Both the position numbers and the translations under genes were made by a program. This document shows, in pieces, positions 25,801 to 40,800 of a stretch of DNA of 64,000 bases; within the stretch, counting starts at the first letter, position 1, and each line of letters opens with the position of its first letter. The notes under the pieces were generated by a model. The model saw only the letters and a list, made by a program, of their open reading frames with translations, was not told where the DNA came from and made no database searches. Source of the DNA: Cyrtodaria siliqua (taxonomy: Eukaryota > Mollusca > Bivalvia > Adapedonta > Hiatellidae); the NCBI GenBank assembly GCA_037043455.1, contig JAWPHD010001336.1, positions 62,001 to 126,000 on the forward strand, read 5' to 3'.

Positions 25801-28800
25801 ATAAATGGGGGGCCAAGCAAGAAGATATTAAGGATGCAGAAGATATGAAAACCAAGATGGAGGATGCGGTGAAGAAATGTTTAGAGCTGGAGATCATCAC
25901 GTCTACTGACGCGACAGGGAATGGTAGTGAGGATTCAGGTGGGTGGATTATCTTTTTTTTTTTGGTGTTAATCGCCATTTTTCAGTACATTTTAGGCTAT
26001 GTATGACGGTCGATTTGTTGTGGTGGAGGCAGACCACTCAATTATTTCTGGGTAAAATCAGTACTGTATACCTCCCGCCATCCGTAGGAATCGACAGTTT
26101 CTCACAAGTTGAGCTCCCAGTGGGATTCGAACCACCAGCGGTGAAAGGCGAGAAGGTTGCGTTGTTAACCCCTCGTTGGGTGGAACACAATCACATAATA
26201 TTGAGAAAAAAAACAGCGATACTTAGGTAGCACTTTGTCCCATAGTCTTACGTCACAGAAACTTTACATTGAGTATAACTTTCATATATTTATATTTCTT
26301 CATCATACTTTGGATATATTATATACACCTCATGACATTTGTCATCTGACCACACCAATATAAAGCTCTAGGTCACAGACAAGGTTAAACTCAGTCTCTG
26401 CAAAAACAACATATCCCAGAACTTTTCATTCCATCAGTTTAAAGCATTTCTTCATAAAACCATACATGGTATAGTATAATTAAAATGTCAGTTAGCTAAC
26501 TCTTGGTTATCCCCCTTGTTAGATTATACAATACGTTTTCCACATCAATTACTCTAGAATTAATCAATTGTATGATATTTTCACTGGTATATCTAGAGAA
26601 ACGCTCTTTTATTAATTTCTGTAAAATAAGAAGTAATTATATAAACTCGCGTTTTATGTTATGTTTGATGTGAATGTATTGTTAATTTGTAACCCAATAC
26701 GGGAGAGGTCTTATAAAGGCATGGCCTATTGTTTCATTACTTAAATACAAATAGTGTTTAAATCGTAATTATAATAGTTGTGGAAACTATCATGGAGATA
26801 TCATGTATGGCCTTTGCATTAAAAGGCAGCCCTTAAGAGACAAATACCTGTGCAAGAGTTAAGTCCTACCATCAGCATGCTTCCATGTTTTTATATTTCC
26901 TTGTTGACAGAGGATGAGTTTGAGGAGGTTCCAGAGAAAGAAGGATATGAAGAGGATGTTCCCGAACATGTCCGACTGGAGGCTGGTGAGTAGATATATC
27001 TTTTACTGTACATTTATTAATTCAACCATCTATCATGGATGTCTGACCCGAGGCTGGTGAGTAATCTCTCTGCACAGTACATTTATTAATCTAACCATCA
27101 GTCATGGCCTCCTGAATTTAATTTGTTTGTTTTGAGATCTTGTATGTTGTGGCTTAGGGGATAGAACCTTGAACCTTGAGGTCATGGATTCAAGCCTCAC
27201 CAATGCCACGTTGTTTTTTTCGGTGTGTCTTTAGGCAAGACACTTCCCTTAGCACCGTCCATCAGATAGGGATGTATTAAACAGGGCAGTCCTGTGTAGT
27301 ACGGAGTCTATACTTCGAGCATGTTAAAGAACCGGTGTATGGACAAAATCTCCCACGGACATAATCCCTCCCAAATATTTTAAGATAGGGCAAAATCCCT
27401 TTCATGAAAAACCATAGGTAGGACATAATCCCTCTCATAAAAAACTTGGGTAGGACATAATCCCTCCCATCCAATATACATACATGGAACCATAGGAATG
27501 TCTTTGATAGTATGAGTAGGGCATAGTTCCCGGATTTCAATGTATCCTTTAGTTTAAACATATTTTATTCACATGCAAATATATATACATATTTTTACAT
27601 GGCAACAAAATGGAGACAATCATTATAAAGAATATAATTACATTGTGAATGGGATTCAGAAGTAAGCGTAGCACTTTTATGAATCTGTTTCCCTAGGTCT
27701 ATTGAATGTATCCTTTCCTGGCTGAGGTGGCTAACGAAACCTAAATAATGGCTTGATGAGCCTTTAAAAAACAATTAATTTATTATATCTAGTGTAGTGT
27801 AGACAGAATCGTGTGTGTTTCTTCCTGTTACTCTAATAATTCATCCATCCAAATCATACATTTCAGACCAGACCTTATTATTTTGTATCCAGTCAGTGCG
27901 TGAAGTATATACAAATGATTCCAAACATGTTTGTGTCGCCTCTGTTGCATTACTGACATGAAAGAGTATCCTTGTGTGCTATTGTTGTTGTTGGAATGCA
28001 AATCTTTCAGTTTGACAATTCATACTTTATTAGTTGGATCAAACTTGGTAGCATTATAGCCCATTAAAAAAAGTGATTATTCCCATATGATTCACCTACC
28101 TATTAATCACCATTATGTGCTTGCGGGAAATAAACATTTATTATTAAAAGCAAATTATTTGTAAAACAGAACCAGTAGCATTTTAATTTAAGAAAAATAA
28201 ACTACATTCTACCGTATAACGGGACTGCCATTGCTCTTCCCTCAAGTGCTCTTAAAGTAGCTACCTCTCCAACAACAGGCCTCGTGTGGTTCCGGGGCAA
28301 AGAATAGGGCCACTGCAGATCCCATTGGAGGGGTAGGCAGAGGGGTAGAACTCCCCCAAATTCGTGTTCATTTTATCATTTTTTGTTCATGCTCATTAAA
28401 GGTCTTCATCATGACCCCTGCATTGTTTCAGGTGCCATCTCGCTCAGATCACTGGAGCAGTGGCAGAAAAACAACAAACGTTCATCCAGAGTAAATGGAG
28501 AGTCTACAATAGAATTTGCAGCAACTCTGCAGTTCTGCAGGTTCTAGGCCCATTCTCCATGTTTTATCTCGATGTACATTGAGGATGAGCCTGGCATGTT
28601 CTTTCCTGTTAGGCGCCATATAACCTTTCATGTGTTGGTGGGCCTTAAAACCCAAATTCAATTCGCCAACAACAGCCAGATTTTACAAAATATGTACACT
28701 GTTTCTAAACCTACTGATTGTGAGGTATATATATAACTTACACAAACTCTATATAGTATTATACACAATATAAACGGCTTTAACCAGCCTGGCCAAACCC

Positions 28801-31800
28801 CAAAACTGGAGCGTTGACCTGTAGAAAACACTTATTCATTTTACGCATTTTCAATCAACGGGTATTTTAAGAACCGGTGAAGCATCCTATACTTTTAATT
28901 GGCTCATACAAGTTATTATATTATCTGAACACCTAGAGAGAGTTTTGATAAACGGTGTAATTTCGCCTTATTTGGCGGGATGGCTACTTTAATACAGGTT
29001 TGAGTGTATATTGTTTGCTCTTATGTTAGCAGCACAGTCAGCAGCATCAACTTCAAAGTCAAAACAAAGGTCAAAGGGCAAACGTAAGTCGGCCAAGGTC
29101 AAGGACAGACTGAAGAAGGCAGTATCAAATCACTGGAAATTGTCAGAAAGACTATTGGCTGAGGACGAGAAAGATCCAACAACGTGGAAGTCTAATGTTA
29201 AAAAACTCGTTCAGAAATCAGTTGCATCTAGGTTTGCTTCATATTTAGCTTTTGAATTACTGGTGCAGGCAAGCAGAGCTTGTTCATGTCTTTTCAGCTC
29301 AAGTTGATCTATTGGGATCACTCTTTGTCCATCGTCCGTCGTCGTCAAATAACTTCTCCTCAGAAACCGCTTCTCCAATTTTGACCAAACTTTAAATGGA
29401 TGATGCTTTAGATGAATGCTTTTTAAATTTGTTACAATTAGGTCAGCGCGACATCCAAGATGGCCACCAGGCCACCATTACCATATATGGTCGAAACCTT
29501 AAAAAATCTTCTTCTCAAGAACCCCTGGACAGATTTCGACAGTTTTTCTTTTAAAAGGATCGCCAACGCCTAGACTATCAAATTTGTTCAAATGAAGTTT
29601 CCTGGGTCAAAAATGACTTGTATAGGAAAAAACTTAAAGTCTTCTTCTATGAAACCACATGGCACATAGCTTTCATGTATTACATGTAGCATCAGCTTAT
29701 TGTCTTCTACTAAGTTTGTTCAAATGGTGACCTTGGGGTCTAATTTGGCCCCGCTCCGGGGATCATAGTTTTACATAGACTTATATAGGATTTTTTTTTA
29801 ATTTTCTGAAACTCGAGAATCAGATGTTTAATATTTTGCATATGCTATAAACTTATGGTCCTCTACCAAGTTTGTTCAAATGGTGACCCTGATGTCAAAT
29901 TTGGCCCCGCCCCAGGGGTCACAGTTTTACATAGACTTGTATAAGAAAACAATTAAAAAATCTTCTTCTCTGAAACTACAAGAGCCAGAGGTTTAATATT
30001 TTGCATTTTCTATAAGATTATGGTCCTTTACCAAGTTTGTTCAAATGATGACCCTGTGGTCACATTTGGCCCCACCCCGGGGGTCACAGTTTTACATAGG
30101 CTTGTATGGGGAAAAACTGAAAAAAATCTTCTTCTCTGGAACTGCAAGAGCCAGAGATTTAATATTTTGCATTTGCTATAAACTTATGGTCCTCTACCAA
30201 GTTTGTTCAAATGGTGACCCTGGTGTCAAATTCGCCACGCCCCGGGGGTCACAGTTTTACATAGACTTATATAGGATTTTTAAAAAAAAAAAATCTTCTC
30301 TGAAACTACAAGAGCCAGAGGTTTAATATTTTGCATTTCTATACTCTTATGGTCCTTTACCAAGTTTGTTCAAATGGTGACTCTGGGGTCACATTTGGCC
30401 CTGCCCCAGGGGTCACATGTTTTACATAGATTGTACAGGGAAAAACTTAAACAATCTCCTCTCTGAAACCACAAGGCACACAGCTCTCATATATTACATT
30501 TAGCCCTGGGGTCACATTTGGCCCTGCCCCATGTGTTACACTCTAGCACCTTCATTTTGTATTTGATCTTTACCAAACTTTGTCAGTGTCTTTTTATCAA
30601 TGTTTTAACACAACAGAGGCCACATTTCTTGAACAATCTTAAGCAGACTTGCATAGATTGTATATGACCATAAGATTTCGAAGAAGTTCGATAATGGGCC
30701 AGTACTCAGGTGATCGATTTAGGGCCATCTTGGCCCTCTTGTTGTAATCACTACCACTCAAAAACTTTTGAATGGATTCTCATGAAAATTCAAATGGATA
30801 ATAAATTTTGCCTTTATATTGGTCTGCAAAGAAGTTTGTCTTCCAGAAATATTACCAATTTTAAAATTAATTTAAAGATATTTTAACTTACGGTATAAAA
30901 CCTTTCAGAAAATTTATAAATCTTGTTTAAAAGGGCACACTGGAACTTTAATATTTAAAAAATCATGGAATTGCGCTAGTTTTCTACACAGTTTGCGAAT
31001 TATACAGACATTTGTTTTCGTCAGGGTAATGAGAATCTCAGTTCCTATTGTTGTCATGAGTTGTTTGCTAGTCTATATTAAAGCGTCTTTCCAACTTGTG
31101 GCCTCAGTGGCTTAAGGGCTACAAACATCTGCCCTGCGTGGGTTTACTCCTTGTGGGAGGCATGTCTGAGGGAAATTTCATCTCATCTTCCTTTGATGTT
31201 GCTGTCACTATCCCAATAGAACCTAATATGATGTGTAAATGCGACATAAAACCCGATTTCATTTAATTTCTTTCGAACCTCCCACATACATGTAGAACCC
31301 ACTTTGATGAGTACTAAAAAGTAAGTCACACATGCTGACTTTGGCCTACTGCATTGACATATTGGAAAACATCTCGGTTTCTAACACACTATTCAACATA
31401 GTTTTTAAACTTCTTGCAAAGAAAGATGTTGTTGAGAAATACATATTATTACCAAACTTAGGTCAATGTTTCTGGCCTTGACCTAATTATTCTGATCAAC
31501 AGTCATGTTAAGAACTATTAAACTCAATTCCTTAGTCACAACTATATTCAGTCTTCAACATTTCCTTACAGACAGATATTATATATTTCCTTCTAGACGA
31601 GTAATATGCATCAGTACCAAAAGTAGGTCATCATGACTGACTGATCTTGACCTAGTTAATGAATGAAGTTTATTTCTTTTAGCATTTTCAGTAACCTCCA
31701 GGGTCACGCGATTAGGCGAAGTCGCTAAAAACTTCGCTTTAAATTGGCCGACTTCGCTTTTTTATTCATGTGGGGCGAAATTTGAGTCGCCGTCATTTTC

Positions 31801-34800
31801 GGCAAATTCGGGTCAATTTCGGCAATTTCAAATGTGATTAACCTCATTATAAACAAAAGCCTCTAAAATACACAATCAGTGCGTGTATCACACGTACCTT
31901 ATTTAATCCCATTACCATTAAATAACAACCCGACTCTTATCTACTCAGGGCAATAGCCTAATTATTGATCTTTATCGGCTTGCCTAAGGCGAGATGTGAA
32001 TATTGACCACCATGTTTGCTGTTAGGCGATCACGTGATTAGATCAAGTGGGGAATCATGTGTGCATTCTATTTAAGTAAACCAATCAAAGCTGTCGTATT
32101 TTTTCGTTTGGTGAATAATTAAAAATCGTCCTACAAAATACTACGCAAGGGCGGGGTTATGATTATGATTGACAACGAGGTACTTTGAAAAATCTCCTGC
32201 GATCAATAAATTTAAAAGACGGTGTATATAAATTATATGATTGACATCGGCACAGTTGTAAAGAATCTTTAATAAGCAAAACTGCGAACTTTGATTGTGT
32301 GTTTTATTGACGGCTAATTATGAGATAAAGCGAGTTTGTTTGTGATTGTTTTATTGACGAGAGAAATCATGGAAATGTATTGTATCCTACGATTAGACAT
32401 AGACATCAATAACGTATCTATGTTTATGGATTAGTGAATGATTTTGTTTTTTCTTACTCGGTATGAATGAAAACTAAGTTTGGGGTAATTAGTATTTTTC
32501 AATAAAAATGAAACAAAGACCAGAATAATATTGCATTCGATCAACATGACTGTCTCTGTCAAGTTGTTAGGGTTGAAAATGCATCTAAATCTCACTCCGG
32601 TCAAAGACGTAAAGCTGATGAAAGTCTGCCGGGGGAAAAAAAAGAAAATAAATAAATAAAGTTATACGATTTCAGTTGGAATGTTAAAGACAGAAAGGGT
32701 TTTTGGCACTGTTCACTTTGAAGTTTGTAAGGCCGTGGGAAAATAATAATAATAATAATTATAACAAAATGATAATAATAATACATGCTTTATTAGTATT
32801 ATGCATTATTATAGTTATTATAACTAATAATCCCAATACAAATAATTAAAAAATAACATGCAATTGGTTAAGAATTGGTTATCTCGATATTTAATCGTCC
32901 GTCTCATGTCGACCGACCACAAGTTTCCCTGTTTTGTAAAACTTCTCCCTGTTTTGACTGGAGGGAGAAGTCACTTCTCCCTATTTTTGGAGTCTGGCTT
33001 GACCCCTGAACCTCCATTTCTAAAACACCACAAGACACAGAGTACTCTAACTTTATATATGTAAAATATAGTTCTAAAATGCATACCAAATTTAGGTCAC
33101 CATGATTATAAGTGACCTAGTTACTGCAATTAACTTATTCCGATACATACTCCACACAGATGAGCAGCCGCATCAGACTGCTGGTACTCTTATTTGTTAC
33201 AAGAAAATCTGCAGTCAATTCATATGTTGAACATGGTCTAAACCATTTGTTATTATCAAAACCATTACATTTTATTTTCAGCACAATTTCATTTGCTGAT
33301 GCAGAATGGGAGAAAGCCATAACTGCTCAGCCGGAAGCCAGCACAATCAAATCTCAGTCTGCTGCCTGTAATAGTGTTTCTTGGAAGAAGTCCTCGCAGG
33401 GAGCCATCCCTTCACAATCTTGCAATAGCGATTCTCGGAAAAAAGCCTTGCTGGAGAAAGCGCCTGTAGTTCCATTTGGCCTAGATTTGGAACACTGGGA
33501 AAACCCCGACAAAATCAAGGCTCCCATCAAGGAAGATAAGTATGAATTTTATTATAAAGTGATACTATAGTAAAACCTGTATTAAGAAACTACTACAGGG
33601 AATAGCAAAATTGGTTTGTTAAAAAAGATTGTCTCTTAATACAGGTGCATTTTGGTCTAAAACAATATAATTAGGAAATTGGTCTCTTAAAGCATGTTTG
33701 TCTGTTAATAGACGTGCATGTCTGACTGTATTTGTTCATTTCAGCCTATTTTGTTGCCTATTTTCAGGCTTTATCTTGCTGTATGTTTACTTTTATTTTG
33801 TATTTACTTCTCCAAATCTTTTTATGTCCTGCCACAAAAGTGGAGCGGATATACGAGTCTCTTCATGGGTAGTGATGATTATAACAACAGTATAGAGTTT
33901 CCATGGTACGGGCTGACTCCGAGTGGCTTTGAGCCTCACCAACGTAACTGACTGCGTTCCTGAGATAATTAATTTCTGCTGATGGCCATAGTGCCGACTT
34001 CAGCTGTTATCATCATATGTATAGATATAAAACACCTCTGTTATCATCCTTATATGTATAGATATAAAACACCTCTGTTATCATCCTTATATGTATAGAT
34101 ATAAAACACCTCTGTTATCATCCTTATATGTATAGATATAAAACACCTCTGTTATCATCCTTATATGTATAGATATAAAACACCTCTGTTATCATCCTTA
34201 TATGTATAGATATAAAACACCTCTGTTATCATCCTTATATGTATAGATATAAAACACCTCTGTTATCATCCTTATATGTATAGATATAAAACACCTCTGT
34301 TATCATCCTTATATGTATAGATATAAAACACCTCTGTTATCATCCTTATATGTATAGATATAAAACACCTCTGTTATCATCCTTATATGTATAGATATAA
34401 AACACCTCTGTTATCATCCTTATACATGTATGTATAGATATAAAACACCTCTGTGGCAGGGATAGTAAAGATATTGCGTCTAAAACCTCCTCGCCTCTCT
34501 CAGCTGCAGCTTCAAATCCCACTGGGAGCAAGATTTGTCAAGTGAGAAAGTGTTTTGGATTTTTACTGATCGCGAGTGGTATACCTGATTGGTTCTACTC
34601 AGGAAAAATGGAGTTTCTGCCTCTAACACAAAAAAATGACCACCATAGACATAAAACACCATTCAAACAAACAAAATAATGTTCTTATATAATTATGGAT
34701 GTAAATGATGACAATTTCAACAATAAAACTTGAATTTCGAGCTTAACAGCCCCATGTGATTACCAGGAGTAGCATAGGACCAAGGCAAATCCCACTAGAG

Positions 34801-37800
34801 GCAGAGCATTAGAAACCATCTTCATGTTCATTTTGTCATATTTTTTTCATGCTCATTGAAGGTCTTCATCATGACCCTGAGTGTGTAAACATGGTTCCGT
34901 CTTAAATGCAGTGTCTACTCTATAATTTGCAGAAACTCTGCAGTTCTACAGGTTAGAAGGTTCTAGGCCCTTCTCCATAGTTTATCTTGATGTAATATAG
35001 TTCTTGGCATGTTTATTCCTGTTGGTGCCATATAACCTTTTTGTGTTAAACCCAATTTAACTCAACTTATAGATGGATGTAAATTATATAAATGCAATAC
35101 TAACAACAAAAACTTGTAAATTTCAACCTTAACACCCAAATGAATGTTGTTGATAACAGTATTGAAACCTTATTTCAGACATGAAGGAACCAGCAGGTTT
35201 TGGGTGCCCAGTATTGACAGGGACGAGGAATCCGGAGCATCCGAGGAGATTGCTGCCTTGACGCGACGTACTACGATCTACACGGGTCAATTTGAACCTG
35301 TCAAATGGACATGTAGGTCTCCTTTACCCAATGGCAGACTGTGTGAGCGCATGGATAGGGTTAAGGTTTGTGAAATGTTCCCATGTTTTCTTAGAACATA
35401 TCACTTCCTTGGTCGAGAGGGTAAAGATGTTGCATTTGAAACCTTCTCGCCCCTCACTGCTACGTGTTCCATTCCCACTGGGAACGCGACTTGTGAGAAA
35501 GTGTTGATTCTTACGGATGGCAGGAGGTATACAATTCTGGTTCTACTCAGGAACAGTAGGGTAGTCTGCCTCCACAACAAACGAGCATCATTCGTAGCCT
35601 AAAATGTAATGAAAAATTATATTAAAACACCAAACAGATCTTAAAACATACCTCTTGTCTTTTTCTGCTTTGTTATTATCTCAATGACTTAATATGCAGT
35701 GTTACTTCTTCGCAAGAAAAAACATTGCAAAGGGGAACATCTGTATACTAAAACGTACTGTTTTAATTCTGCTAACTCAGATATTTCCATTAGGGCAATT
35801 TAAGAAACAAGGCGGAGCTCATGTTGTTCGGTTCATATAGCTTCGGCACTAAATTTTTGTTAAATATTTTCTTTGTACTTTGTTTAATATTCAAAAGTGT
35901 AACTTCTTTACTTTATTTTTAGATATGAAAGAATAACGATGGTGTCAATAATATTGATGCATTGTTAAAATGCAAAAAACAAAGTACAACATGACGTCTC
36001 ATTAGGTACCAAGTGCCTTCTTGTTACATATACACTTGGTTTCTCCACCAGTGGGACTATATTATAATCCATGTATACCGGTACTAAAGTTTACTTCCTT
36101 ATATTATAGTGTCTGTTCCATAATTCCCTATTTTTCAGTGTCTGTTACATGGCCAGATTTTTGGCCGAGATAAGTTTACTTCCCTATAGCGTCGGTTCGA
36201 TAAGTCCTTATTTTTTACTGTCTATTCCATAATTCACTATTTTCTGTGTAGTTCCATAATTCACTATTTTCCAGTGTCCATTCCATGGCAAGGTTATAGG
36301 ACGAGATAAGTTAGGCCTACCTACAGATCCAGTAGATGTGGAGAGATTGATGAGGGAGAAATACCACAATGAAGATGGTGAGAAAGACTTCATTTATATA
36401 TTCTGTTGCTGGTACACAAGATATTTTGATCATATTGCAGTACTTTGTAATTCTAATCAAGTCCCAATCGTTAGTTTCTGGATGTCAGGTCAAGTTTCAA
36501 CTGTATTTATTAAATGGGTGGCATGTCGAGTCTGAACTGTTAGGATTCTGGATGCAACCTTTATTGTTGTCACAGTTGTAAATGTATTTAAAAGAAAATT
36601 TATAAGAGGCGAATGTTTCACCTTCGACATGATACTCAAATAGTTCATCTAATAATTTCAGATGTTCGATTAACCAGTTAAATAGTATACTCAATGATTA
36701 CCGACTACCAATTATATGTATTTGTTCTTGCATACGTTCTGGTCTTAAAAGGATTATCTGTAAATGTTTGGTATTATACATTTTTAGCTCACCTGAGCCG
36801 AAGGCTCAAAGGTGAGCTATTGGGATCACTCTTCGTCCGTCGTCCGACGTCCGTCATCCGTCGTCCGTCGTCGTCGTTAACTTTTGCTTCAAACGACTTC
36901 TCCTCAGAAACCGCGTGGCCAATTTTGACCAAACTTCACGTGGATGATCCTTAGATGAATGCTTTTTAGATTTGTTAAAATTAGGTCAGTGCAACATCCA
37001 AGATGGCCGCCATTACCATATATGGTTGAAACCTTAAAAAATCTTCTTCTCAAGAACCGCTGGACAGATTTCAACAGTTTTTCTTTTAAAATGATCGCCA
37101 ACGTCTAGACTATCAAGTTTGTTCAAATGAAGTCCCCGGGTTCAAAAATGGCCATGCCCCATGGGTCCAAAGTTTGTATATTGAGATTTTTCATTTTTTT
37201 CATATAGACATATAGGAAAAATCTTTTAAAAATCTTCTTCTCTGAAACCACAAGGCACAGAGGTCTCATGTATTACATGTAGCATCAGCTTATGGTCCTC
37301 TACTAAGTTTGTTAAAATGGTGACCCTGGGGTCAAATTTGTCCCCTCCCCGTTTGTCACAATTTTACATAGGATATATAGGATTTTTTTTTTTTTAAATC
37401 TTCTTCTCTGAAACTGCAAGAGCCAGAGGTTAGATATTTTGCATTTACTATAAGCTTATGGTCCTTTACCAAGTTTGTTCAAATGGTGACCCTGGGGTCA
37501 CATTTGGCCCCGCCCCGAGGGTCACGTTTTACATAGACATGTATGGGAAAAACTTAAAAAATCTTCTTCTCTGAAACTGCAAGAGCCAGAGGTTTAATAT
37601 TTTGCATTTGCTATAAGCTTATGGTCCTCTACCAAGTTTGTTCAAATGGTGACCCAGTTGTCACATTTGGCCCCGCCCCGGGGGTCACAGTTTTACATAG
37701 GCTTGTATAGGGAAAAACTGAAAAAAATCTTCAACTCTGGAACCACATGGCACGGAGCTCTCATGTATTTCATGTAGCATCCGCTTATGTTCCTCTACTT

Positions 37801-40800
37801 AGTTTGTTAAAATGGTGACCCTGGGGTCAAATTTGTCCCCGCCCCGGGGGTCACAGTTTTACATAGACTTATATAGGAATATTTATTAAAAAATCTTCTT
37901 CTCGGAAACTGCAAGAGCCAGAGGTTTGATATTTTGCATTTACTATAAGCTTATGGTCCTTTACCAAATTTGTTCAAATGGTGACCCTGGGGTCACATTT
38001 GGCCCCGCCCCAAGGGACACATGTTTTACATAGATATGTTTATGGAAAAACTTAAAAAATCTTCTTCTCTGAAACTGCAAGAGCCAGAGGTTTAATATTT
38101 TTTGCATTTGCTATAAGCTTATTGTTCTCTACCAAGTTTGTTCAAATGGTGACCCAGGGGTCACATTTGGCCCCGCCTGGGGGTCACAGTTTTACATAGG
38201 CTTGTATAGGGAAAAACTGGAAAAATTATCTTCTCTGGAATATCACATGGCACGGAGCTCTCATGTATTACATGTAGCATCAGCTTATGGTCCTCTACTT
38301 AGTTTGTTCAAATGGTGACCCTGGGGTCAAATTTGTCCCCGCCCCGGGGGTCACAGTTTTACATAGACTTATATATGAAAAAAATAATCTTTTCGGAAAC
38401 TACAAGAGCCAAAGGTTTGATATTTTGCATTTACTATAAGCTCATGGTCCTCTACCAATTTTGTTCAAATGGTGACCCTGGGGTCACATTTTTTCATAGG
38501 CTTGAATAGGGAAAAACTGAAAAAAATCTTCTGCCCTTGAACTGCAAGAGCCAGATGTTTAATATTTTGCATTTACTATTAGATCATGGTCCTCTACCAA
38601 GTTTGTTCAAATGGTGACCTTGGGGTAAAATTTGACCCCACTCCGTGGGTCACAGTTTTACATATAGGAAACATATTAAAGTCTACTTAAGGTTTAATAT
38701 TTCGCATTTACTATACTCTTATGGTCCTTTACCAAGTTTGTTCAAATGGTGACCCTGGGTTCACATTTGGCCCAGCCCCAGGGGTCACGTTTTACATAGA
38801 CTTGTATAGGGAAAAAGTTAAAAAATCTTCTTCTCTAAAACCACAAAGCACACAGCTCTCATATATTACATGTAGCCCTGGGGTCACATTTGGCTCTGCC
38901 CAAGGTGTTACTCTCTAGCACCTTCATTTTGTATTTGATCTTTACCAAACTTTGTCAGTGTCTTAAACTGTCTATATCAATGTTGTTATACACAACAGAG
39001 CCCACATTTCTTGTACAATCTTAACCAAACTTGCACAGATTATATATGACCATAAGATTTCGAAGAAGTTTGATAATGTGCCAGTACTCAGGTATCGCTT
39101 TAGGGCCATCTTGGCCCTCTTGTATTGGTTCAAATTAACTCAGGTGAGCGATATAGGGCCATCATGGCCCTCTTGTTATATATCCTATTCATGTTATGCT
39201 ATAGTGGATTTCAGCAATGAAATAAAAGCGTTATTTCATATGTGTGAAATATAGAGTTTTATTTTCCACTGCCGGAACTACATTTTTTTTCAATATCAAT
39301 ATTTTTTTTTTTTATTTGTTTGGAAAATAACTGTTTATCCCCACCTTTTTTCAAGCCCCAGGGGTCAAAAGGTCAAATACACTAAAAATTCAACTAATTA
39401 ACCACTTGGCGGAATTCAACCAAACTTAGTGTATGACTTCCCCACACCATGACAACGTGCAAGAGCAACATTATTTTTGAATCCGCCCCAAGGTGACCGC
39501 CCCAGGGGTCAAAATGTCAAATACACTAAAAATTCTAAATTTTTGAGGACATCTTTTCCGACTACTGTTGCTAGGGAGCTATGGTATTGTTTTATCATGA
39601 TGTCTGGCAGATACAAACTTTGGGGGTTGATTGGCATATTGCCAGGGATGGCATGAGACTTTTGAGAAATGTTGATGCAATGTCGGAAAACGGAGCTAGG
39701 GGAGATAATCCATGCATCTCTGACTTGCACTGGGATCTGCGATGGCTCACCATCGACTACATCTAGTTAATATATATCATTCCACTGTGAATGGTCTGAC
39801 TAGGAAAATGAGCTATAGTTTTAAAAGTATTTCAGAATTGTTGTCATTTACAGTGAAAAATGTCAGTAATTTTTTTCGAAAACTACTTTTTTCAGAAAGT
39901 TGCTATAAATGTTATATCATTGGATTGGAAATAACTTAACTTAAGAAAATGAGTCATTTATTGAATTCGGTTAAGTAATTTAGAAGCTATGGGGAAATAA
40001 AAACAGCAATTTTATCATGCTAAGCCATTGACGTCGTCAAATTAAAAAAAATAATTCGCAGTACACTTTGATTATAAAGCATAAAATAAAATAAAAATTG
40101 GTTGTTTTGTCGTGAATAACATATTTTATTGCATCTCGAAGTGATCAAACTTTAATATTTTCACTCGTGCTTTGCATTCGTGAAAATATAAAGTTTTCAC
40201 CCTTCTCGATTAAATAAAATCTGTTACCCTCATGAAACATAATTTCTGAATTTTATCTGAAACTTTCTGAATGCTGTCTGAGCACCGTCTGAATCTGTCT
40301 GAACACAAAATTGCCATCTGAGTTTTGGCTGAACATCACTGTTCTGATAATTGTCTGAACAATTGTCTGAACATAGCAGAACAGCATCTGAACAGTTCAG
40401 AAAAAAAATTCACTCCAAAAGAACAAATATCCTCTATATATTAAACATATTTTATATACTTATATATTAAGTATATACTTATATATAAGTATTATACGTT
40501 TTTAGCTCTACTGATCAGAGATCAGCAGAGCTTATGCCGTGGTGCGGCGTCCGTCTGTCCGTCCGTCTGTCCGTCCGTCCGTCCGTCTGTCCGTAAACTT
40601 TTATTTGTAGCGACTACTCCTCTGAAACTACTTGATGGATATTCGTGAAACTTTACAGAAATGTTGCCCATGAAGTCTAGTTGATCCTAGCAAAAATTCA
40701 TGTTGATGTGAAATCCAAGATGGCCACCAAAGCTAAAAATAGATTTTTAAAATACAAGTTTGTAGCGACTACTTCTTGAAAACTATAAGTGATATTGATA

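Noticed and set aside
33160..33570. 136-residue ORF as a separate gene
   Set aside because: 33282-33539 is UVSSA exon 9. The upstream part is intron before the TTTTCAG acceptor.
35144..35602. 152-residue ORF taken as one protein
   Set aside because: Only 35179-35365 is UVSSA exon 10; the rest reads through the donor GTTTGT into a tRNA-derived SINE.
36694..36954. 86-residue ORF starting near a coding-like MITDYQLYVFVLAYV
   Set aside because: Its second half is the head of the F3 pearl-like element (SSSLTFASNDFSSETAWPIL type peptides arise from every F3 head).
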